Of a stretch of 36,562 nucleotides of DNA, positions 7,360 to 15,835 are shown piece after piece. The stretch lies in assembly GCA_018266335.1 (NCBI GenBank), contig JAFEAR010000192.1, positions 1-36,562 on the forward strand, read 5' to 3'. Positions within the stretch are counted from its first letter, which is position 1. Each line of letters opens with the position of its first letter. A program made the translations under genes and the position numbers. Under the pieces are notes generated by a model. The model was not told where the DNA came from. It did not search any database and saw only the letters and a list, made by a program, of their open reading frames with translations. Origin of the DNA: Bdellovibrionales bacterium (GTDB lineage Bacteria > Bdellovibrionota > UBA2428).

Positions 7360-9195
7360 TCAATTCTGACTCGCCGTCGCGCGCGATGCGGCCGCAGCGG
7401 CGTTTTGTTGCTTGATGCTCAAATATTTGTCTTTGCTCTCGCAGTTGTCGAAGAGATCGGCCTTGAAGGCCCCGAGTTCGTCTTCCCAAATTTCGTGCGT
7501 TCCCGAAAGGCCACCCGAAATCGAGCCCCAGTTCCAAGTTTTAGAAGCCTGCACCGAGGATTCCTTTTTGAAGGTCAGCACGAGCTGCTTGTAGTCCGGG
7601 TGCGCGTTCTGCCAAATGATGTCCTGCGTGGCGCCCTGGTAGATCTCCACTTCCAGGAAGTGCAGGTTCTCCGCAATTTCTTCGAGCGTCATGTACATGC
7701 GCAGGTTTTTATCCTGAAAAGATTTTTCCATTTCGGCCACCAGACGCTTACGTTCCCCGGGCGAGCGCTTCGCATCCGCCGCAACCATGGCTTGCCATGG
7801 CTCGGCAGCGCGCCGTAGACGGCGGTAGGAAACCAGCAAATCTTTCATCTTGCCGATGTCCTGGCGCAGGAGGTGCGGCAGCTCGGTGCTCTCGCCACTA
7901 GCCTGGCGCGCTTTATCTACGCGCGCCTTGATGTCCTTGATCATTTCGAGCAACTTAGCCGCCAGCTGGCGCTGCGTTTCTACGCCCTGCTTTTCGGCTT
8001 TCTCGGCCACGGCCTTGGCCCCGAGCAACACCTGCACTTCATCTTGCCGGGCAATGAAGAGCGGCGAGCGAATCCACTCGCTCGCAATTTTTTCGGGCAC
8101 GCCCTTTTCTTTGCGCAGGAACCCCACGGCCTTCGGGTAAAGCGGAGCATGCTGATTGCCTTCGGCATACCAAGCCTGCAGCCATGCGTAAGAATCCGCA
8201 TAAGCGGTGCGGAAATACTCCACAGCTTTCAGCGATTCAGGAAAGTGACATAGCTCGTTGAAGGCCATGGCCATAACCATGGGCGCCTCGGGCGCAAAGG
8301 TGCGCCGCAAACCACCCGACTGCAGGTTAATGGCCGTACCTACGGCCTCATTGGGCCGATTGTCCCGCAGCTGTGCCCACGACAAATCCGAAAGGGATTG
8401 GGCCAGCGCGTTCGAACTGCGACTAATGAGTTTAAATTCGTCCACCGCGGGCGCAAACTGACCACGCGAAAAAAGCGCGCGGCCGAGCAGCAAGCGCACA
8501 TCGTCTACGTAGCGGTCGTAACCGGGCTGCGAGCGGTCCGCAATGAACTCACGTCCCAACGCAATGGCCTTTTCGTGATCGGCCTTGTTGGCCGATACGA
8601 GAATCTGCGCAAAGCGCTTGTGGGGTTCTTGATCGATGAGCTCGGCCACGGGCTGAACTTCGGCGTGGGGGCGACCCTCGCCCACCCGCTTGCGCAGTTC
8701 CACGAGCGCGGCCTGCGAAAGCACTTCGCCGCGCGGGAAGCGCGCCAAACGCGCGCTCACGCTTACCGGCAGTTCGAGCGTGGGGTATTTTTCCTGAATA
8801 CGCACGAGACACTCCAGCGCCGCCAGTTGCACGCGCAATGCGCTCTTGTCCGCATCGCGCGCCGCTAGGGCGGCAAATCCGCGCTGCGACAAATGCACGA
8901 AGCCAAGTTTTTCGAGCGAGCGGGCCATCCAGTACTCTGCAAAGGCGCGAGCCTTGTCGTCGGAGCTGCGGCGCCGCAGAGCGAGCGCATCCGCAAAACC
9001 CTGCACGGGGGCTCGGGTGCCGAGCAAGAATTCTTCAAACTCTTTCACGGTGGCGTCGTTTAGGTGACCACCCAAATTCCACGACTCGCCGGACGAGCAC
9101 GCACGCTTGGCGCCCAAGTCTTCGTCCTTCGCCGCCTGCGCCACGTGGGCGCCCAGCACGAGTCCTAGAGTTAGCGTGCTTAAAATACGCTTCAT
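7360..9195 (-). CDS. exported TPR/helical-repeat protein (Glt-type periplasmic component)
   Basis: I choose ATG 9195 (MKRILSTLTLGLVLG) because a clean signal peptide follows it (cleavage near AHVAQA-AKDE); an upstream frame from 9228 adds 11 residues that would spoil it. The mature protein of about 590 residues is helical throughout, with TPR-like units (FAQILVSANKADHEKAIALG; LLLGRALFSRGQFAPAVDEF) and a coiled-coil-rich second half (about 400-530). Cys residues are few. Glt machines contain periplasmic TPR proteins (GltD and GltE types) that bridge the inner-membrane motor and the outer membrane, and the position between the barrel gene and the GYF gene fits this. It starts 23 bases after the barrel gene. 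The homology to a specific Glt protein is inferred from context only. Confidence 0.7.
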   Translation of the reverse strand: MKRILSTLTLGLVLGAHVAQAAKDEDLGAKRACSSGESWNLGGHLNDATVKEFEEFLLGTRAPVQGFADALALRRRSSDDKARAFAEYWMARSLEKLGFVHLSQRGFAALAARDADKSALRVQLAALECLVRIQEKYPTLELPVSVSARLARFPRGEVLSQAALVELRKRVGEGRPHAEVQPVAELIDQEPHKRFAQILVSANKADHEKAIALGREFIADRSQPGYDRYVDDVRLLLGRALFSRGQFAPAVDEFKLISRSSNALAQSLSDLSWAQLRDNRPNEAVGTAINLQSGGLRRTFAPEAPMVMAMAFNELCHFPESLKAVEYFRTAYADSYAWLQAWYAEGNQHAPLYPKAVGFLRKEKGVPEKIASEWIRSPLFIARQDEVQVLLGAKAVAEKAEKQGVETQRQLAAKLLEMIKDIKARVDKARQASGESTELPHLLRQDIGKMKDLLVSYRRLRRAAEPWQAMVAADAKRSPGERKRLVAEMEKSFQDKNLRMYMTLEEIAENLHFLEVEIYQGATQDIIWQNAHPDYKQLVLTFKKESSVQASKTWNWGSISGGLSGTHEIWEDELGAFKADLFDNCESKDKYLSIKQQNAAAAASRATASQN

Positions 9196-9218
9196 ACGTC
9201 CCACCCGTTCCGTTGTCC

Positions 9219-9977
9219 CTAATTCCAAAAACCAAAGAGGGCATCCAGGCCCAGCGTGATGGTGTGCGCGAAGTTATCGCGCTGACCCACCACCTTGCCG
9301 AGGTCGGCGGTGATTTCTTTTTCCTTCACGGTCTCTTTGTTGTGCATGAAGCGATAATCAAATTTCAGCGACAACCAACGGTTAATGTAAAAGCGCTGGC
9401 CCAGGCCCACCATTTGGGTGAACTCGTTGCCGTTTTCGTTGTTCGTCATGCCCATACCGCCGGAGACATACATGTCGTAATAAATAATGGAGTAGCCCAT
9501 GAGGCTCAGCTTTCCGTACAGGAAGCTGCCCGTGGCCTCGGCGCCGTAAAAGCTCGAGGGCAATACCGTGTTTGCTTTTTTGCCGCTGTCCATCAGCGTG
9601 TTGAGTGCACTCGAGCCGCTCGAAGCGATTTTCCAACCCAGCACGTTCACACCCAGGTATTCACTGAAGTGGTAACCGGCGTTGAAGCCGTAGGGTTTGA
9701 GACTCAGGAAGGGATCGGCAAAGGCAATACCGCCCATCAGCCCAAACTGAAATTTGTGCGCCTTGGAGTAAACCCGGTTCTGCACGACGCCCATTTGGGA
9801 TTCGTCGCCAGTGGCCCAGTATTTTTTCTTAATCGCATCGACGGCGACGTCCTCGCCCGCCTCTTCATCGGCAGCAACGACCGGCGCACTCGGCGCAGGC
9901 GCAACCACTTTCGTTTGCGACCAAGCGAGCGTGGACACGGAAGCTCCGGCAAGGAGCATCAACCGACGTACCAACAT
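9219..9977 (-). CDS. outer-membrane beta-barrel protein of the myxobacterial/Bdellovibrio type
   Basis: 252 residues. The signal peptide is cleaved near LAWSQT, then comes an acidic linker (about 30-50) and a barrel domain. The segment KYWATGDESQMGVVQNRVYSK followed by KFQFGLMGGIAFADPFLS and GYHFSEYLGVNV is typical of the outer-membrane beta-barrel family found with gliding clusters in these groups. The last strand ends in LDALFGFWN, close to the usual aromatic C-terminus. The barrel would be the outer-membrane part of the machine (the role of GltA/GltB/GltH in Myxococcus). GAGG lies about 9 bases before the ATG. It follows the AgmX-type gene by 21 bases. Confidence 0.85.
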   Translation of the reverse strand: MLVRRLMLLAGASVSTLAWSQTKVVAPAPSAPVVAADEEAGEDVAVDAIKKKYWATGDESQMGVVQNRVYSKAHKFQFGLMGGIAFADPFLSLKPYGFNAGYHFSEYLGVNVLGWKIASSGSSALNTLMDSGKKANTVLPSSFYGAEATGSFLYGKLSLMGYSIIYYDMYVSGGMGMTNNENGNEFTQMVGLGQRFYINRWLSLKFDYRFMHNKETVKEKEITADLGKVVGQRDNFAHTITLGLDALFGFWN

Positions 9978-9998
9978 AGACTGTACCTCATACGCGTT

Positions 9999-11240
9999 TT
10001 AACGTTTGAGGGCCTTAAAGACGAAGGGATACGCGACGGCTACGTCTACGCCCCCGTTCGGCTTAGGAAAGGCCCACTTCGTCAGGCGTCTCAGGATACA
10101 GTCATCAAGCCTGGCATCATTGAGCGAGGATTCTTTAACCGCTGCCGTTTTCACGGCACCGTTGCCTCCGATAGTAAAATCGAGCACGAGCTTACCTTCG
10201 ACATCCGGGGAGCGAATCATCGAGGCCTCGTAGCAGTAACGAATTTCGGAAATGTGACTGTGAATCACTTTACCGACTTCGTCTTTAGTTAGACCTTCAT
10301 CTACGTGGCTGCCGGGAATGTCCATGGACACGAAGCCCTGGCCCTGCCCCGTAACGCCGGCCTGACGACCCGAGCCGTAGCCCACACCTTGCCCCACGCC
10401 GCCGCCCACTCCACCGCCGCCGCCACCACCAAGGGAAGCGACTTGCACGCCGCGGCCGTTGCCGGCAATGGCGTCGGGACTAGTAGCCACCGCGCCCACG
10501 CTGGCGCGCTCAAAAAGTTGCTTGGCTTCATGGCGGGAATCGCCCGAAATCAAATTGCTCTGCGCCGCGAGGAGCGAGGTCATACCGCCACTGAGCAATC
10601 CGCGCACGGCGCTCTGCAGGGCCTTGGCACGGAAGGCCTTAACGACCGCCGTGTCTTTGGCCGTCTTCACGGGTCCCTGGGCCGTTTGCGTACCGGCATT
10701 CGAATCTTCGCCGGCAGCACCGCCCGAAGGCGAGGAGGTCATTTTGCCTTTTTCCTGCGTCTGCGGCTTCATGAGAATTTTCGCAAACTGCGGAGGAATT
10801 AGTTTTTCGTCGATCTTGTTTTTGCTCTCGCCACTCGGCCACAGCAGAATGGGCAGTGCTAAGGCCATCACGCCGATCATAAGATTGCGCGCTAGCTTGT
10901 GGAAGGGGTCCACACCCACCGTGGGCACGGCCATCAGGCGACGAGCCGCCTCGGCCGTCAGCGCGCGACCATCGCGCTCCAGGCGACGAATTTCGATGTT
11001 AACGCCCGACTGCTTAAAGCGCGACCAAGCGAGTCCCTCTACGTTCACGGACTCCACGGCGCCCATCATGTTCACACCGGGCTTGCCGGAAATACGGCGC
11101 AGGCGAACGCCGCTGCGTGCATTTTCCACCACGAACTTTGCGGGGTAACCCACGGGCAGAGGTTTGCGCGCGTCCCAAACCAGGACGCGGGGCAAATCCT
11201 TGTCGCCATCAAAACGCACGAGGTACTTGGGGGCGTTCAT
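9999..11240 (-). CDS. AgmX/PglI-type TonB-like protein (GltG/GltJ-like)
   Basis: 413 residues with one membrane segment at about 118-136 (LMIGVMALALPILLWP). The first 115 residues are cytoplasmic, and I cannot assign that domain firmly (GltG has an FHA domain there; this one lacks clear FHA motifs). A long periplasmic linker contains a Gly-rich stretch (about 273-300). Residues about 318-413 form the AgmX/PglI C-terminal domain: KDEVGKVIHSHISEIRYCYE, GKLVLDFTIGGNGAV, and DCILRRLTKWAFPKPNGG with two Cys residues. Like TonB, such proteins carry motion from a TolQR-type motor across the periplasm. GAGG lies 8 bases before the ATG, which overlaps the upstream stop by 4 bases (ATGA). This is the most diagnostic gene of the operon. 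Confidence 0.88.
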   Translation of the reverse strand: MNAPKYLVRFDGDKDLPRVLVWDARKPLPVGYPAKFVVENARSGVRLRRISGKPGVNMMGAVESVNVEGLAWSRFKQSGVNIEIRRLERDGRALTAEAARRLMAVPTVGVDPFHKLARNLMIGVMALALPILLWPSGESKNKIDEKLIPPQFAKILMKPQTQEKGKMTSSPSGGAAGEDSNAGTQTAQGPVKTAKDTAVVKAFRAKALQSAVRGLLSGGMTSLLAAQSNLISGDSRHEAKQLFERASVGAVATSPDAIAGNGRGVQVASLGGGGGGGVGGGVGQGVGYGSGRQAGVTGQGQGFVSMDIPGSHVDEGLTKDEVGKVIHSHISEIRYCYEASMIRSPDVEGKLVLDFTIGGNGAVKTAAVKESSLNDARLDDCILRRLTKWAFPKPNGGVDVAVAYPFVFKALKR

Positions 11241-11491
11241 TGTGCAAACCTCATCTCGGAGAGCGTCTCACGAATTTCCGTCGAGAAACCCGCGCGTTTA
11301 CGGTACAGGTGCGGCCGATTCTTGCGCTTCTGCGCGTCGGACACTTGGTTCAATGAATCGTAGGGCTGGCGGTTAATACCTTCCACCACGCTATTTTCAA
11401 AATCGATTACTTTCGTGCGACCACTTTCGGCCCGCGCCGCAATTTCGCCGATGGCGGCGATGATCAGAACAATCAAGAGTAGGTGTCTCAC
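11237..11491 (-). CDS. small exported protein, translationally coupled
   Basis: 84 residues from a GTG start. The start overlaps the stop of the preceding gene (GTGA, 11488-11491) and its own stop overlaps the next ATG (ATGA), so it is translationally coupled on both sides; this argues strongly that it is real. The signal peptide is RHLLLIVLIIAAIGEIAARA. The mature part of about 60 residues is basic and hydrophilic (SDAQKRKNRPHLYRKRAG) with no Cys. I recognise no family. Its place between the long TPR protein and the AgmX-type protein suggests a periplasmic linker or assembly factor of the same machine (the position of a small GltF-like component would be comparable, but sequence does not prove it). 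Confidence 0.75.
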   Translation of the reverse strand: MRHLLLIVLIIAAIGEIAARAESGRTKVIDFENSVVEGINRQPYDSLNQVSDAQKRKNRPHLYRKRAGFSTEIRETLSEMRFAQ

Positions 11492-14400
11492 TGCTGAACC
11501 CCCTTCTTCTGCGGAGCATTGGTGGCCACTACGGGCACGGCCACGGCGGCCTTGACTTCGTCTAACAGCGCCAGGCCTTCGCCCCGGCTACCTGCCTGAC
11601 CGAGCGTCACCGCCCGCATCAGGTTAAGAACGGGCTCCTTGAAGAGCTTGCTCTCACGCGCCTCGCGCAGGTACCAAGCTGCCGCCGCAAAGCGCTGGCT
11701 TTGCACGGCCTTCCACCACATGCGACGGAGTTGCAGGTCGGCTTTGGATTCGTCAATGGACTTAGCGGCCCACTGACCTTCGAAATCGAATTCTTGCAGG
11801 CGAGCCAGGTCGAGCGAAGGCGCATTCTTAACGAGCTCGCCGTTGGGCGCAAGCTTTTTGGCCTGCGAAGGGTTGTCGCGCAAGAAGACCGAGGCAATGC
11901 GATCGAAACTTTCGAACTCAATGCGTCGGCCCAGCGCCAGGTCATAGGCCTTGCGACGAATGTCCTGCGCTTTTTCTTCGAAGGGAATAGCCAGGTCGGC
12001 CAGCGTGCGCTGGTAGTTCTCAAGTTCCGCCGCCGGCAATTCTTTGGGCGCCGGAATGGTACGGAGCTGTTCGGAGAGGTTCATGTAGGCTTCCGCGGTT
12101 TCGTTGAGCACTTCGGCTTTCACCCGGGCCCAGGGAAGTTTCACAAGCTTCATGGCCGCCGATTCCGATTCCTGAATACGATTGAGGCGTTTACGGATCG
12201 AAACTTTTTCGGCGCGCACGGGCGACTCTTTGACCATCCACTCGCGGTTCTTCTGCAGCGTGCTGCGCACCGTTTCGCTCAGCGAGGGCAATGCAGCAAA
12301 TTGCGCCGTGGCCTCTAGGCGATCCCAGTTATCGGCCAGGATTTCCAGGAGGGCCGCGCGATCTTTAAAGCCAAGTTTAGCGTTCCATTTGAGTGTGGCG
12401 AGAGCCCACAGCGAGCGGTTCTCCGAGGGCATTTTCTGCACGACTTCCCAATTTAAGTTGTCGGGAAGTTCTTTGGAGTCTTTAGCGAGGGTCTGCGCCG
12501 CAAGTTGCGGATCGTCGAGCCACTGGAGAGCGGCTAAGCGATTGCAAGCGCTAGCGAGCATGGCCGTTAGTTCGCCGCCACACAACTCTTTGCGCGCGTA
12601 GATCGGCATGAAGTCAGCTTTGTCTTCAGTCAACCAGCTGAGCATAAGCACGCGCTCGCGCAAGGCGAGGTCTTTTACTTGACCCTTCTGGAGAATGGTT
12701 AAGTAATCGTGCGCGGCGCCTTTATAGTCGTGCGCGGATTCGGACATCTTGGCGCGGTTCGCTAGGGCCACATCAGCCGCCGGCGAATCGGGGGTCGAAG
12801 CAATAATGCGGTTAAATTCTTTGGTGGCCTCTTCGCGCTGGTTCAGTCCAAGGGCCGTTTTGGCGAGAATCAAACGACAGTCGGCAACGCGTTCGGATTT
12901 TTCGTAGTGCTTCACGCACTGCTTCGCCATGGCCGCGCTCTTTTCGAAGTCCTTGGCGGCCAAAGCGGCTTCGGTCATTTTATAGAAGGAGTCGACTTCG
13001 ATTTTGGCGAGCTTTTCGGTAAAGGGCGTGCCGTTCCAAGCTTTCACTTTGGTGAGGCGCTGCGCCAGGGCGTAGGACTGCGCCCACGCGCCGTCGGCCA
13101 CGGCGGTGTCTACCACCAGACTCGCCGAGGGTACGGCAAATTCAGATTCAGGGTGCGCTTCCGCAAGCACCAACAAGCGATCATTGGCGAGGCGAATGCT
13201 ATCGGCCGCGTAGAGCGCGCGGTCGAGTTCGAATTCAAAGTTCCAGTAGGCCGCGGTCTGTTTGAATCCGCGCGCTTTGAATTCGTCGACCCAATTCATC
13301 CACTCGGTCAGGCCGGCGGGCAAATCCTTGGGCTTCACGTTCGAGGCGCGGGCCGTCAATTGCGTAGGAATCAAGTTTGCTTTGCGCAGCACTTCGTAGC
13401 GGGTGGAGATAGCGCGAAGTGCGGCGTCGGAAGCATCGTAGGTCTTTTGATCTTTCCAGTTCGTCACCACCCAGCGGTAATGCTGCGTGGCTTGTTCCAG
13501 ATCACCAATTTCAAAGAAGGCCTCGGCCAAATTGAAGCGCACCTTGGGAATGCGCTCGTCCGTGGGGGCCACCATGCGGGTGAAGGCGAGCGAGAGCTGT
13601 GCGAGCGAAGCCGCAAGGCGCGGAACTTCGGTGGCCTTTTTGTTCTTGAGCGTCAAACCGCGAATGGTTTCGACCGTCTCCAACAAAGTCGCACGGGCCT
13701 TGTTGAAGGGTTCCGACTGGCGAATGGTGGGAGCCTGATCATAAATGCGAATCAAATCGGCTGCCGAATCGCCCAGGCTCGCGTAGTCGCGTTTGTTGAG
13801 GCGATCTTCGAAGAGGGCCATGACGACTTCTAAACTTTCGGGACGATTCATTTCTTTGGCGAGGATCAGCTGCTTCCATTGATCGAGTTCGCGGCCAAAG
13901 TTACCGGCGCGCAACAAGCGTGCGTAGCGCGAAATCATTTTGCCCAGCAGCTCGCCCTTTTCCACTTTGCGGAAGTAGTTCAGAGCGTCGAGGGCGGCGA
14001 AGTCGGCTTTCTTCTTCTCGAACGCGTCGTAGTAGAAAAGCGAAATGTCCATGAGCGAGGTTTCGAGCATGGCGGCTTCGGAGCTGCCCTCGGCAATGCC
14101 GTAAGCGCGGTAATACGCCACATGGCGCTCCAGGTAATTTAGGCCCTTCTGGTGATGGCCCAGGTTGTAGTGCGACCAAGCCAGTTTATAGAGAGCGAAG
14201 GGGAATTGCGGATCGTTGGTTTTCTTTTCGACTTCCTCGAGGTGTTTAATGGCCACTTCGTGCTGGTTGTCGTCGATCGCGTACTCCGCGAGGCGCATGT
14301 GCGCGGGGCTAGCGTAGTTGGAGCCCGGGAAGGCTTCTACCAAGTGACCGTAGTCACGAATGGCTTCGTTTTTTTGGTTGAGTTCATCGTAGGCTTTAGC

Positions 14401-14847
14401 CCGCAGATAGTAGGCTTCGTGCAGGTCGGGATAATCTTTGAAGCGCGAAATGAGTTCGTCGAGTGCTTGCACCGACGACTTCATGGACGCATTGAAGCCA
14501 TCGAGCTTCACCGCTCCGCCGCCCTTGTGCGCGCGGCCGTGAGCAATGCGGAACTGAATGGCGGCTTGTTGCTGCCAAGCTTCGGCCACACGGGCGAGCA
14601 AGCTCGCCTCTTGGTCGCCGCCGCGATATTTTTTGAGCAACGTTTGCATGCGGGCCAGCGCCATTTTTTGCGCCGACAAAGCCACTTGGTCCACGGAACG
14701 ATCTAAAGCTTCCTGCTGAATTGCAGCTTCGCCGGTCAGCACGGGAGCCTTTTTGGGCGCCACGCGCACGTCAACATCGCCGGCATAAGCCGTTACGGAA
14801 GCTAGGCTTCCGAGAGCGAGGCTGAAGAGCGACCAGTTACGATTCAT
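11488..14847 (-). CDS. large periplasmic TPR protein of the Glt-type operon
   Basis: 1119 residues. The signal peptide ends near SVTAYAGD (about residue 22). Most of the chain is TPR or TPR-like helices: EAYYLRAKAYDELNQKNEAI, SPAHMRLAEYAIDDNQHEVAI, LYKLAWSHYNLGHHQKGLNY and RFNLAEAFFEIGDLEQATQH are clear units in the first half, and looser helical repeats continue to about residue 1090. The tail (APQKKGVQQ) is hydrophilic. A protein of this size could span much of the periplasm and act as a scaffold; Glt systems have several such TPR proteins (GltD, GltE, GltI types). It lies 19 bases after the second TolR-like gene, with AAGGA about 12 bases before the ATG. Which Glt protein it corresponds to cannot be decided by eye. 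Confidence 0.82.
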   Translation of the reverse strand: MNRNWSLFSLALGSLASVTAYAGDVDVRVAPKKAPVLTGEAAIQQEALDRSVDQVALSAQKMALARMQTLLKKYRGGDQEASLLARVAEAWQQQAAIQFRIAHGRAHKGGGAVKLDGFNASMKSSVQALDELISRFKDYPDLHEAYYLRAKAYDELNQKNEAIRDYGHLVEAFPGSNYASPAHMRLAEYAIDDNQHEVAIKHLEEVEKKTNDPQFPFALYKLAWSHYNLGHHQKGLNYLERHVAYYRAYGIAEGSSEAAMLETSLMDISLFYYDAFEKKKADFAALDALNYFRKVEKGELLGKMISRYARLLRAGNFGRELDQWKQLILAKEMNRPESLEVVMALFEDRLNKRDYASLGDSAADLIRIYDQAPTIRQSEPFNKARATLLETVETIRGLTLKNKKATEVPRLAASLAQLSLAFTRMVAPTDERIPKVRFNLAEAFFEIGDLEQATQHYRWVVTNWKDQKTYDASDAALRAISTRYEVLRKANLIPTQLTARASNVKPKDLPAGLTEWMNWVDEFKARGFKQTAAYWNFEFELDRALYAADSIRLANDRLLVLAEAHPESEFAVPSASLVVDTAVADGAWAQSYALAQRLTKVKAWNGTPFTEKLAKIEVDSFYKMTEAALAAKDFEKSAAMAKQCVKHYEKSERVADCRLILAKTALGLNQREEATKEFNRIIASTPDSPAADVALANRAKMSESAHDYKGAAHDYLTILQKGQVKDLALRERVLMLSWLTEDKADFMPIYARKELCGGELTAMLASACNRLAALQWLDDPQLAAQTLAKDSKELPDNLNWEVVQKMPSENRSLWALATLKWNAKLGFKDRAALLEILADNWDRLEATAQFAALPSLSETVRSTLQKNREWMVKESPVRAEKVSIRKRLNRIQESESAAMKLVKLPWARVKAEVLNETAEAYMNLSEQLRTIPAPKELPAAELENYQRTLADLAIPFEEKAQDIRRKAYDLALGRRIEFESFDRIASVFLRDNPSQAKKLAPNGELVKNAPSLDLARLQEFDFEGQWAAKSIDESKADLQLRRMWWKAVQSQRFAAAAWYLREARESKLFKEPVLNLMRAVTLGQAGSRGEGLALLDEVKAAVAVPVVATNAPQKKGVQQ

Positions 14848-14866
14848 AGTTCTCAGTGTTCCTTGG

Positions 14867-15367
14867 TTACTTGTTGATCACGGCCAGTTTAAAGTCGGTG
14901 AAGCCCTGCACGGCGGCCGAAGCCAGTACGGCCTTGATCGTCGAGTAAGGCGTTTTTTCGTCGGCAATAAGCACGACGCGTGAATCGAGTTTGATGTCCG
15001 GATTCGCCGCAGCGAGGGCCAGCTGGCGTTGACGTTCGATCTTGATGGCATCCATCAGAGTTTTGAGCGTGCCATCCGGCGCCAAGTCGCTTGCGGCGTA
15101 GCGGTAGTTTTCGAGCGTCGCTACGGGCTTAGACTCCACCTGCACGGTGGACTTGGAGATTTCCAGTTTAAGGGCTTCGATCTGCACGGGTTCCGTGGAG
15201 GCGAAGGGCAGCGTGATGCCCGCGCTCGGCACGATAGTCACCGCGCCCGACGACAAACCCACAAGCAAGAAGACCAGCAGCACGGTGAACACGTCGGCCA
15301 TAGCCGTAATGTTGAGCGACATTTCGCCGGAACTCCGCCGCTTAGCTTTGAACTTGTTCGTTTTCAT
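14867..15367 (-). CDS. TolR/ExbD-like motor protein 2 (AglS/AglQ-like)
   Basis: 166 residues. After a basic N-terminus (KTNKFKAKRRSSGEMSLNITAMAD) a single membrane helix (about 22-42) carries the conserved proton-path Asp (D25 in ITAMADVFTVLLVFLL). The rest is a periplasmic ExbD-fold domain (about 60-166) with VVLIADEKTPYSTIKAVLASA, the usual late motif. In TolQR/ExbBD/AglRQS motors this Asp, together with the TolQ-type partner, couples proton flow to movement. Its start follows directly on the stop of the first TolR-like gene. Two different TolR-like proteins with one TolQ-like protein is the AglR-AglQ-AglS arrangement. Confidence 0.9.
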   Translation of the reverse strand: MKTNKFKAKRRSSGEMSLNITAMADVFTVLLVFLLVGLSSGAVTIVPSAGITLPFASTEPVQIEALKLEISKSTVQVESKPVATLENYRYAASDLAPDGTLKTLMDAIKIERQRQLALAAANPDIKLDSRVVLIADEKTPYSTIKAVLASAAVQGFTDFKLAVINK

Positions 15368-15835
15368 TTAAAATTCTCCCAGCAAAACCATGGGAATTTT
15401 TTTGCGCACGACTTCCATGCCCTTCACGACGTCGCGGTATTCAACGTCGGGGGCAGCCGACAGTGTGGCGCCGTCCACGGCGGGCCAGCGCTGCTTGATG
15501 TCGCCCAGTTTAGTTTGCAGGCGCTCGTAATCCCACGAGTTGTTGCTCGCGGGGATTTCTACGGCTTCCTTCACCGCGCCCGTAATTTTTACGCGCACGT
15601 TTTGGTTTTGCATCAGTTCCACCACGACTTGCACCGGAGGCGGATTCGCCGATGTCGGCGCCGCTTGCCCCGCCTGCACGCCGGCGTCGATCATGCCGAT
15701 TGCCACGTACGACGCCGAAATGAGCAAGAAGGCGATCAACACCACAAAGCAGTCGATGATCGGAGCGATGTTGAGATCGAAATCTCCACTCGCCCGCCCC
15801 GGTTTGCCGGAGCTACTGGTGTCAACGTGACTCAT
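15368..15835 (-). CDS. TolR/ExbD-like motor protein 1 (AglQ/AglS-like)
   Basis: 155 residues. The cytoplasmic N-terminus ends in DFDLNIAPIIDCFVVLIAFLL, where D28 is the conserved Asp of TolR/ExbD proteins and residues about 26-46 form the only membrane helix. The periplasmic domain (about 65-155) is shorter and more divergent than that of the next protein. Its ATG overlaps the TolQ-like stop by 4 bases, so the two are translated together. It probably forms a heteromeric stator with the second TolR-like protein and the TolQ-like protein. The pairing with a specific Agl protein is not resolved. Confidence 0.9.
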   Translation of the reverse strand: MSHVDTSSSGKPGRASGDFDLNIAPIIDCFVVLIAFLLISASYVAIGMIDAGVQAGQAAPTSANPPPVQVVVELMQNQNVRVKITGAVKEAVEIPASNNSWDYERLQTKLGDIKQRWPAVDGATLSAAPDVEYRDVVKGMEVVRKKIPMVLLGEF

